From: Chitinophagaceae bacterium UBA2791
GTDB taxonomy: Bacteria > Bacteroidota > Bacteroidia > Chitinophagales > Chitinophagaceae
NCBI GenBank assembly: GCA_002352105.1
Contig: DEHV01000048.1
Span: 1-24,927 of the forward strand
Direction: 5' to 3'
DNA: 24,927 nt
Below are positions 1-5,773 of the stretch, one piece after another. The notes beneath the pieces were generated by a model. It did not search any database and had not been told where the DNA came from. It saw only the letters and a list, made by a program, of their open reading frames with translations. The stretch's first letter is position 1; the number at the start of each line of letters is the position of its first letter. Made by a program: the position numbers and the translations under genes.

Positions 1-2
1 CC

Positions 3-119
3 AGTTTTAAGGGAAGCTTACACAACGACGCCGCCTCCTATGGCAATACCCGGAACCTTATGCTCAATATGGGCCCCGACCCTGGCAACATTAACAGTCA
101 GATAATATGCCATAAATGA
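3..119 (+). CDS. possible 3' end of an upstream gene (partial)
   Basis: Frame 3 is open from the window edge for 38 codons and ends in a TGA that overlaps the ATG of the next gene (ATGA at 116-119). The translation is rich in Asn, Gly and Asp, contains NLMLNMGPDPGNI, and looks like a soluble protein tail. Frame 1 is also open for 34 codons, so coding here is not certain. The stop/start overlap would fit translational coupling with the WYL regulator. No family is recognised from so short a piece. Confidence 0.35.
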   Translation, partial: SFKGSLHNDAASYGNTRNLMLNMGPDPGNINSQIICHK

Positions 120-829
120 ACGACAATGATATAAAACGAATCTCGAGATTAACTGCAATACTAACACAGTTGCAAACCAAGCGAGTTCTGACCGCCACGG
201 AACTTGCGAAAAAATTTTCCGTTAGCGTCAGGACCATTTACAGAGATATCAGGGCTTTAGAACATTCGGGCGTTCCGGTTATAACAGAAGAAGGAAAAGG
301 ATATACCTTAATGAAAGGGTACAGCGTTCCGCCTGTAATGTTCACCGAAACGCAAGCCAATGCGTTGATTACCGCAGAGCAATTGGTTCTCAAAAATAAA
401 GACGCTTCGTTCATTAAAGACTATACGGAAGCCATTGACAAAATAAAAGCCGTTTTAAAATACAGCGTAAAAGATAAAGCTAATTTACTCTCCGAAAGGA
501 TCCAATTCCGACAGAACAACAATAACGAGAAAACAAGCGCTTATTTATCAGACCTGCAATTTGCATTGACGAATTTCCGTCTGACAGAAATAATATACGA
601 GAGCGAAACCCGGGAAAACACAAACAGGACGATCGAACCCTTTGCCTTATACAGCGTTCAGGAAAATTGGCTGCTTATCGCATTTTGTAGATTACGAAAA
701 GAATATCGGTCATTCAGACTTGACAGAATTAAGCGGTTGCGATTGCTCGGCGACGTTTTTAAGTCGCACCGCATCACGTTGGAAGAATATTTTGAACGCT
801 GTCGCGAAAAATATTTTCCCAACCCCTGA
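116..829 (+). CDS. YafY-type HTH/WYL-domain transcriptional regulator
   Basis: This is a DNA-binding regulator of 237 residues. An N-terminal HTH_11 winged helix (about residues 8-65) contains the typical ELAKKFSVSVRTIYRDI recognition-helix region, followed by the wing with GKGYTL. A linker leads to a C-terminal WYL domain (about 145-215), where PFALYSVQENWLLIAFC and the basic RSFRLDRIKRL segment match the ligand-sensing fold of the family. The length is normal for a short YafY-like member. The ATG is the first in frame and overlaps the stop of a possible upstream frame. The next genes (GyrI-like, DUF1801) lie on the same strand and may be its targets, which is inference; WYL proteins often sense nucleotides or small ligands. 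Confidence 0.9.
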   Translation: MNDNDIKRISRLTAILTQLQTKRVLTATELAKKFSVSVRTIYRDIRALEHSGVPVITEEGKGYTLMKGYSVPPVMFTETQANALITAEQLVLKNKDASFIKDYTEAIDKIKAVLKYSVKDKANLLSERIQFRQNNNNEKTSAYLSDLQFALTNFRLTEIIYESETRENTNRTIEPFALYSVQENWLLIAFCRLRKEYRSFRLDRIKRLRLLGDVFKSHRITLEEYFERCREKYFPNP

Positions 830-853
830 CATACTGTTGTCGCAACCTGATTT

Positions 854-861
854 TAGATTTG
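854..861 (+). promoter_or_regulatory. candidate -7 element (TAGATTTG) for the GyrI-like gene
   Basis: TAGATTTG is an exact match to the Bacteroidota -7 consensus TAnnTTTG. It starts 25 nt after the WYL gene stop and ends 23 nt before the ATG at 885. No convincing TTTG lies at -33, so the promoter may be weak or the match may be chance. Confidence 0.35.
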
Positions 862-884
862 TAGTTCAACAAAAATTCAATCAA

Positions 885-1343
885 ATGGACAAAGTAAAAA
901 TTGAATCCTTTAAGGCGATCGGCATTTCGGTAAGAACCACAAACAAAAACGGGCAGGGCGCAAAAGACATTGGAAATTTGTGGGGCAGGTTCATGAATGA
1001 AAAAATTGCAGAAGCCATTCCCAATAAAATTGACAATACCGTATATTCGATATATACCGGCTATGAAAGCGACCATACCGCGCCATACACGACCATTTTA
1101 GGCTGCAGGGTAGCGAACCTGGATGATGTTCCCGAAGGAATGATTGGCAAATCAATTGAAGGCGGAGACTATATAAAGCTATCCGCCAAGGGCGACTTAA
1201 CGAAAGGGCTTATAGCAGACAAATGGGCTGAGATATGGAACATGGATCTAAACAGGGTCTTCACTGCAGATTTTGAAGTTTATGGAGCAAAAGCGCAAAA
1301 CCCGGAAAATGCGGAGGTTGATATTTACATTGCCGTAAAATAG
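885..1343 (+). CDS. GyrI-like / AraC effector-binding domain protein
   Basis: A 152-residue stand-alone effector-binding protein of the GyrI-like (AraC_E_bind/BmrR-ligand) superfamily. Such proteins bind small, often cationic or drug-like molecules in a groove with a central acidic residue. The sequence shows the expected order: N-terminal strand KIESFKAIGISVRT, helix LWGRFMNEKIAEAI, YSIYTGYESD, then the C-terminal helix ADKWAEIWN and DFEVYG...NAEVDIYIAVK. The ATG at 885 is chosen over an in-frame extension to 642, because that extension runs inside the WYL gene and the domain begins right after 885. It is probably cytoplasmic and has no DNA-binding domain. It is followed 7 nt later by the DUF1801 gene. 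Confidence 0.85.
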   Translation: MDKVKIESFKAIGISVRTTNKNGQGAKDIGNLWGRFMNEKIAEAIPNKIDNTVYSIYTGYESDHTAPYTTILGCRVANLDDVPEGMIGKSIEGGDYIKLSAKGDLTKGLIADKWAEIWNMDLNRVFTADFEVYGAKAQNPENAEVDIYIAVK

Positions 1344-1350
1344 CCGTCGA

Positions 1351-1722
1351 ATGTCAGCAGCGCCTGATAATTACTATCTGAACAAAGAAGAGCCAAACAA
1401 AAGTTGCCTGCTTGCGTTGCGAAGCATTATTCTGGCGCAGGACGCAAACATTACGGAAACACGAAAATGGGGAATGCCTTGTTTTTGCTTTAAAAAGAAA
1501 ATGTTTTGTTACCTGTGGACAGATAAAAAAACAGGCGAGCCCTATATGCTTATGGTGGAAGGCAAATACCTCGACCACCCCCGACTGGAAGAAGGCGACC
1601 GTTCCCGAATGAAGGTTTTCAGGATCAATCCGAACAAAGACTTACCGCTAAAAACAATAAAGGGTATTCTGCAGAAGGCGTTGGACCTGTACAGGAACGG
1701 AACCATAAAAATCAAAGAATGA
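1351..1722 (+). CDS. DUF1801 (YdhG-like) family protein
   Basis: A 123-residue cytoplasmic protein of the DUF1801/YdhG type, which has a small alpha/beta fold and no settled biochemical function. Family marks are the N-terminal helix (LALRSIILAQDANITETRKWGMPCF), the paired strands KKKMFCYLWTDKKTGEPYMLMVEG, and the C-terminal basic helix. The ATG lies 7 nt after the GyrI-like stop, so the two are almost certainly co-transcribed. DUF1801 and GyrI-like genes often travel together with SRPBCC genes in Bacteroidota, which is the arrangement seen here. Confidence 0.8.
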   Translation: MSAAPDNYYLNKEEPNKSCLLALRSIILAQDANITETRKWGMPCFCFKKKMFCYLWTDKKTGEPYMLMVEGKYLDHPRLEEGDRSRMKVFRINPNKDLPLKTIKGILQKALDLYRNGTIKIKE

Positions 1723-1902
1723 CCGGTGGAAGCGGGCTCGCCTGATATGGTTCCTGTTCCGGGTCGGCTGGGTTCGCCGCCGAAGTTTATATGTCGAAGT
1801 TCGCTCATGATCCTTATGCTAGCCGCTTACGTTCTCGCTTTTGACCGGTAATAGCATCTAAATCAACGCTTCTCGATACAATTTTTACGGAAAATAAAAA
1901 AA

Positions 1903-1934
1903 TTTGAGAAACCGAATAGTTGCATATATATTTG
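1903..1934 (+). promoter_or_regulatory. Bacteroidota promoter of the arsR-SRPBCC operon
   Basis: TTTG at 1903-1906 and TATATTTG at 1927-1934 are both exact consensus matches (TTTG / TAnnTTTG) and are separated by 20 nt, the usual spacing. The -7 box ends 36 nt before the arsR ATG at 1971. This is the cleanest promoter in the window. Confidence 0.75.
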
Positions 1935-1939
1935 CAACT
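1918..1939. promoter_or_regulatory. inverted-repeat operator over the -7 box, AGTTGCA-N8-TGCAACT
   Basis: A perfect 7-bp inverted repeat (AGTTGCA at 1918-1924, TGCAACT at 1933-1939) with an 8-nt AT-only spacer overlaps the -7 element of the arsR promoter. The size and position fit a dimeric winged-helix ArsR repressor site, so autorepression by the adjacent ArsR protein is the natural reading. That assignment is inference; the palindrome itself is seen directly. Confidence 0.65.
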
Positions 1940-1970
1940 GATTGGTTTCCTAAAACAGCGTAACCGTAAA

Positions 1971-2285
1971 ATGAGAAGAGATATTTTTCAGGCAATCGCC
2001 GACCCGACGAGACGGGCAATTATCACTCTAATTGCTTTACAGGCAATGACGCCGAACGCCATCGCCGAGCATTTCGACACCACCCGACAGGCCGTATCGA
2101 AACATCTGCGCATTTTGACCGAATGCGAATTGGTGAATCAGCAACGCCAGGGCAGGGAGATCTACTACTCGCTTGAAATGAAAAAAATGAAAGAAATAGA
2201 CAAGTGGCTGGAACAGTTCCGAAAGATTTGGGAAGACCGCTTTGATAACCTGGATAAGCTATTGGCAAGGATGCAAAAGAAGTAG
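1971..2285 (+). CDS. ArsR-family winged-helix transcriptional regulator
   Basis: A 104-residue ArsR/SmtB-type regulator. The sequence starts with MRRDIFQAIADPTRRAII, a hallmark of the ArsR subgroup paired with SRPBCC genes. It continues with the recognition segment AIAEHFDTTRQAVSKHLRIL and the wing QGREIYYSL, and ends in a charged helix. No Cys pair typical of metal sensing is present, so the signal is probably not a metal. The ATG at 1971 is chosen over an in-frame start at 1920, because 1920 lies inside the promoter/operator. The SRPBCC gene begins 3 nt after the stop, a known ArsR-AHSA1 gene pair arrangement. It likely represses its own operon. Confidence 0.9.
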   Translation: MRRDIFQAIADPTRRAIITLIALQAMTPNAIAEHFDTTRQAVSKHLRILTECELVNQQRQGREIYYSLEMKKMKEIDKWLEQFRKIWEDRFDNLDKLLARMQKK

Positions 2286-2288
2286 GCT

Positions 2289-2777
2289 ATGGAGAATACA
2301 AATAAAAGAGAGCTGAAAATGACGAGAACGGTAAACGCCCCGATCAACCTCGTCTGGAAAGTATGGACAGAACCCGAATACATCCTCCAATGGTGGGGAC
2401 CGAACAACCATACTACCACCATTCATGAAATGGATTTCAAAGTAGGAGGCGAATGGAAACTGACCTTGCATAATCATGCCAATGGACAGGATTATCCCAA
2501 CAGGAGCATTTTCCGGGAGATCGTTCCATTAAAAAAAATCGTTTTTGAGCATTTTAATCCGCATTTCATCGCTACTATTTTGTTTGAAGCCAAAGAAGAA
2601 AAAACGCAGATAGAATGGAGTTCGCTGTTTGATACCGAAGAAATGCTGGAAACGATTGTCAATGTATTTAACGCTAAAGAGGGACAGGCGCAGAATTTCG
2701 AACGTCTTGAAAAATATCTTGAACAGGTAAAAGAAATAAATGGACAACAAAACATTAATCATAGAACGCGTCTTTGA
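2289..2777 (+). CDS. SRPBCC/AHSA1-domain protein (ArsR partner)
   Basis: A 162-residue single-domain START-fold protein (SRPBCC superfamily, AHSA1-like) with a deep hydrophobic ligand cavity. It shows the N-terminal strand KMTRTVNAPINLVWKVWTEPEYILQWWGP, the FKVGGEWKLTL region, and the long C-terminal alpha helix (AQNFERLEKYLEQVKE) that lids the cavity. It follows arsR by 3 nt. Its last 38 nt overlap the start of the next SRPBCC gene in another frame, so residues from about 150 are probably an unstructured tail. Ligand and activity are unknown; family members act in binding, stress response or as cyclases. Confidence 0.85.
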   Translation: MENTNKRELKMTRTVNAPINLVWKVWTEPEYILQWWGPNNHTTTIHEMDFKVGGEWKLTLHNHANGQDYPNRSIFREIVPLKKIVFEHFNPHFIATILFEAKEEKTQIEWSSLFDTEEMLETIVNVFNAKEGQAQNFERLEKYLEQVKEINGQQNINHRTRL

Positions 2778-3594
2778 AGCGCCTATTGAAACCGTATGGG
2801 AAGCGCTTACCAACAAAGACCTTATGAAACAATGGTACTTTGATGTATCCGATTTTAAGCCGGAAGTCGGATTTGAATTTGAATTCTACGGCGGAACCGA
2901 AGACAAAAAGTATTTGCACAAGTGCAGGGTTGTGGAAGCAGCGCCTATAACCAGGATCTCGTACACATGGAGTTATGATGGCTATACCGGGCAATCGTTG
3001 GTAACTTTTCAATTATTTAGCGAAGAAAAAAATAGAACCCGCTTGAAACTGACCCATTCCGGATTGGATACATTCCCCAAAGACAACCCCGATTTGGGGC
3101 AAGACAATTTCAACGAGGGTTGGAACAGCATATTGGGACAGTCGCTTCGCAATTTTGTGGAAAAAGACAGTTTTACCCTATCCATCCGTATCCGCGCCAG
3201 CCTTAAAGAGGTTTGGAATATTGTGTTGCGCCCCGATAAGCAATGGGGTATTGCATTTGGCGGCGGCACAATTACGGAAACCGATTGGAAAGAAAACTCA
3301 TCCATTATTTGGAAAGATACAGAGGGGGCTATCGGGGCCAACGGAATCGTGGAAGTTCACAAACCGGAAGAATATTTGCAGCTGCATTATTATGATGAAT
3401 TAAAACCAATGCCCGAAGATGCCTTAGGCGATTACTATGAAAAATTCAGGCTCCGCTCCGAAAACGGCGAATGCATACTTTCCATAGAAATCGGGAAAAC
3501 GGCCAAATGCGATATTCCTTTATTTAAAGAAATGTGGGAAAAAGCTATTCATATCATTAAACAACTTGCTGAAAATAAAAAACAAACTGCTTAG
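2740..3594 (+). CDS. two-domain SRPBCC/AHSA1 protein
   Basis: A 284-residue protein that is roughly twice the family length and reads as two START-like domains in tandem. Domain 1 (about 1-143) is a standard AHSA1 domain: IERVFEAPIETVWEALTNKDLMKQWYF, FEFEFYGG, and the closing helix EGWNSILGQSLRNFVEK. Domain 2 (about 144-282) starts with SFTLSIRIRASLKEVWNIV and ends with WEKAIHIIKQLAEN. It is more divergent and lacks the QWW-type motif. The start overlaps the previous gene by 38 nt, which implies translational coupling. A fusion or internal duplication is the simplest origin. The ligand is unknown. Confidence 0.85.
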   Translation: MDNKTLIIERVFEAPIETVWEALTNKDLMKQWYFDVSDFKPEVGFEFEFYGGTEDKKYLHKCRVVEAAPITRISYTWSYDGYTGQSLVTFQLFSEEKNRTRLKLTHSGLDTFPKDNPDLGQDNFNEGWNSILGQSLRNFVEKDSFTLSIRIRASLKEVWNIVLRPDKQWGIAFGGGTITETDWKENSSIIWKDTEGAIGANGIVEVHKPEEYLQLHYYDELKPMPEDALGDYYEKFRLRSENGECILSIEIGKTAKCDIPLFKEMWEKAIHIIKQLAENKKQTA

Positions 3595-3613
3595 TAAACA
3601 ATAAACAAAAAAT

Positions 3614-4105
3614 ATGAAAAGCAATTTATTTTTTGACTTTATCGTAGATAAAGAAAACAAAACCATTTATATCAAACGCGAATTTGATGCGCCGCTTGAT
3701 TTGGTTTGGGACGCTTTTACCAAACCTGAGTTGCTCGACCAATGGGTTGCGCCTGTCCCTTATACATCCAGAACAAAGCATATGAATTTTGAAGTGGGCG
3801 GTAAACGGTTTTATGCGATGGTTAGTCCCGATGGACAGGAGAGTTGGGCGCTTCAGCGATATACTTTTATCAGCCCGAAAACCAACTTCAAATTGCATAA
3901 CACTTTTGCCGACAAAGACGAAAACCCCGAACTCCCCGGTTCCGAATGGGATTACAACTTCAGAGAACAAAACGGTATAACAGAAGTAAGCATTACTATT
4001 TACAATGAATCCTTTGACCGTATGGAGCGATTGCTCGAAGGCTTTAAACTAGGGTTTACCGCCTCATTGGAAAACCTGGAAAACCTGCTGGCAACGCTGA
4101 AATAA
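3614..4105 (+). CDS. SRPBCC/AHSA1-domain protein (paralogue A)
   Basis: A 163-residue START-fold protein. N-terminal strand plus helix KREFDAPLDLVWDAFTKPELLDQWVAP, then MNFEVGGKRFYAMVSPDG, and a C-terminal lid helix (FKLGFTASLENLENLLATLK). It begins 19 nt after the preceding stop and so probably belongs to the same transcript. It is clearly paralogous to the gene at 4626: both start with a distinctive SNL(L/F)FDFI(V/I)DKENKTI leader that most AHSA1 proteins lack. The usual QWWGP is replaced by QWVAP here, so the pocket has drifted. Ligand unknown. Confidence 0.85.
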   Translation: MKSNLFFDFIVDKENKTIYIKREFDAPLDLVWDAFTKPELLDQWVAPVPYTSRTKHMNFEVGGKRFYAMVSPDGQESWALQRYTFISPKTNFKLHNTFADKDENPELPGSEWDYNFREQNGITEVSITIYNESFDRMERLLEGFKLGFTASLENLENLLATLK

Positions 4106-4221
4106 TAAAACAAGATGAACTTATAAGAACAAATCAAAGCGTACATTAGAAGCTAACCTGAGGCAAACGGTTACCAATCCCAATACTGAATAGGGATCTA
4201 TCAATTCAAAACCAAATAACA

Positions 4222-4584
4222 ATGAAAAAGAACAAAATTATTTTCTGGATTACAACAAGCATCATTTTCCTTTGGGAAGGCGTAATGCCGGCGCTCACTT
4301 CACAAACCGAGCTTGCAAAAGAAGGCATCCGACACTTGGGTTATCCCGAATATTTTGGCAATGCATTGGTCGTATTCAAAGTATTGGGGTCTTTAATACT
4401 GATCATTCCACAAGTACCGAAACGACTTAAGGAGCTGGCTTATGCGGGTTTTCTGTTTGATTTCATTTTTGCAAGCATAAGCCATTTTGCAGTGGACGGA
4501 ATAAATTTTCAGTCGTTCTTCCCGCTTATTTTTATTGGGATACTTGCGTTATCATACATCAGCTACCATAAATTAAATAAATAA
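4222..4584 (+). CDS. DoxX-like integral membrane protein
   Basis: A 120-residue DoxX-like membrane protein with four predicted transmembrane segments (about 7-25, 44-62, 71-90 and 97-114). GYPEYFGNALVVFKVLG and IPQVPKRLKELAYAGF are the family's signature loops. DoxX-like proteins of this length are very common beside SRPBCC genes in Bacteroidota, and their role is not settled (redox or membrane partner roles have been proposed). The gene lies between the two SRPBCC paralogues. A 116-nt gap before it shows no clear promoter. It lacks a signal peptide apart from its first transmembrane segment. Confidence 0.85.
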   Translation: MKKNKIIFWITTSIIFLWEGVMPALTSQTELAKEGIRHLGYPEYFGNALVVFKVLGSLILIIPQVPKRLKELAYAGFLFDFIFASISHFAVDGINFQSFFPLIFIGILALSYISYHKLNK

Positions 4585-4625
4585 TAGCAAATAAAGAAAT
4601 TAGGCAAAACTTAAAAAGTATAAAA

Positions 4626-5129
4626 ATGAACAGCAACCTATTGTTCGACTTTATCATAGATAAAGAAAATAAAACCATTCGCGTAAAACGCGAATTCAAC
4701 GCCGACCTTGAACTGGTTTGGCAGGCCTGGACAACGGCCGAATTGCTTGACCAGTGGTGGGGGCCAAAACCCTGGAAAGCGGAAACCAAAACAATGGATT
4801 TTCGGGAAGGAGGATTCTGGCTTTACGCAATGGCAGGTCCCGAAGGCGAAAAACATTGGAGCAAGGCCAGTTATATCTCTATTGTAAAGCAAAGATCCTT
4901 TACGGCGAAAGACGGCTTCTGCGATGAAAACGGAACCATAAATCCCGCATTTCCGCAAAACTTATGGGAAAGCCTGTTTAGCGAAACCGGCAAACAGGTA
5001 TTGGTAACCGTTACGCTCACATTCGACCATCTGAAAGATCTTGAACAAACGATCGCAATGGGCTTTAAAGAAGGATTTACAATGGGCTTGAACCAATTGG
5101 AGGAACTGTTAGTGACGCTAAAACATTAG
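4626..5129 (+). CDS. SRPBCC/AHSA1-domain protein (paralogue B)
   Basis: A 167-residue START-fold protein and the closest relative in the window of the gene at 3614: the leader SNLLFDFIIDKENKTI is nearly identical, as is the KREFNADLELVWQAWTTAELLDQWW strand-helix unit. It keeps the canonical WWGPKPW motif, MDFREGGFWLYAMAGPEG, and the C-terminal helix GFKEGFTMGLNQLEELLVTLK. It starts 41 nt after the DoxX-like gene and ends 18 nt before the convergent PhnA-like gene, so it closes the cluster. The ligand is unknown. Confidence 0.87.
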   Translation: MNSNLLFDFIIDKENKTIRVKREFNADLELVWQAWTTAELLDQWWGPKPWKAETKTMDFREGGFWLYAMAGPEGEKHWSKASYISIVKQRSFTAKDGFCDENGTINPAFPQNLWESLFSETGKQVLVTVTLTFDHLKDLEQTIAMGFKEGFTMGLNQLEELLVTLKH

Positions 5130-5147
5130 CGCAGCATTTACAACCAA

Positions 5148-5732
5148 TCAACTTCCCTGCTTCCGTACGTATTTAGTGAGGATCACGATCGTCTGCCCTT
5201 CAATTTTGCCTTCGATCTGTTCGGTGTTTTCTTCCACCAGGCGGATATTTTTTACGACGGTTCCCATCTTGGCGTTCAGCGTAGAACCTTTTACGTCAAG
5301 CGACCTGGTCAATACAATGGAATCGCCGGTCTGTAGCGCTGCGCCATTGCAGTCCCTGTGCAAATCGACCGTAGCATCATTTTCATGATCGCCGGAGGCT
5401 CTGGCCCATACCAGGCGGTCCTCATCAAGATACATCATGTCCAGGCTGTCGGCGGCCCAGCTTTCCCCCCGGAAACGATTCAGCATCCTCCAGGAAACCA
5501 CCTGTACAGCGGGCGTTTCGCTCCACATGCTGGTTGTTAAACAAGCCCAATGCGCGCTATCCAGCTCCTCTTTTTTCTCTATCTGCGCTTGGCATTTATT
5601 ACAGATCATCAGGCAGTTTTCTTCGCTGGCGCCCGACCCGGGCTCCGCTTCGTATATTTTCAAAGATTCTTCCCGCTGACATAACTCGCATTTGTTTTCG
5701 CTTCTTACCAGCAACTGTTCTTCCAGTTTCAT
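5148..5732 (-). CDS. PhnA-type zinc-ribbon protein
   Basis: A 194-residue cytoplasmic protein of the PhnA/YjdM family, which despite its name is not established as a phosphonate enzyme. The N-terminal half has a zinc-ribbon-like CELC...CNKC pair (about residues 15-18 and 45-48). The C-terminal PhnA domain (about 125-194) shows DCNGAALQTGDSIVLTRSLDVKG, AKMGTVVKNIRLV and IEGQTIVILTKYVRK. It is longer than the roughly 110-residue enterobacterial form because of a middle segment, as is usual in Bacteroidota. It lies 41 nt downstream of the PVC-type gene on the same strand and may be read from the same transcript. Confidence 0.85.
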   Translation of the reverse strand: MKLEEQLLVRSENKCELCQREESLKIYEAEPGSGASEENCLMICNKCQAQIEKKEELDSAHWACLTTSMWSETPAVQVVSWRMLNRFRGESWAADSLDMMYLDEDRLVWARASGDHENDATVDLHRDCNGAALQTGDSIVLTRSLDVKGSTLNAKMGTVVKNIRLVEENTEQIEGKIEGQTIVILTKYVRKQGS

Positions 5733-5773
5733 AGCATTCTGTTTGTATGGGCGGCGAAAATAGCTAAAAAAAT

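Noticed and set aside
642..884. In-frame extension of the GyrI-like gene
   Set aside because: It lies inside the WYL regulator in another frame; the domain starts at 885, and a -7 box lies before it.
1747..1851. 34-codon frame after the DUF1801 gene
   Set aside because: Short, no ribosome site or recognised family; the hydrophobic end is probably chance.
1920..1970. Earlier start for the ArsR gene
   Set aside because: It falls within the promoter and operator, and the family begins at MRRDIFQAIADPTRR.
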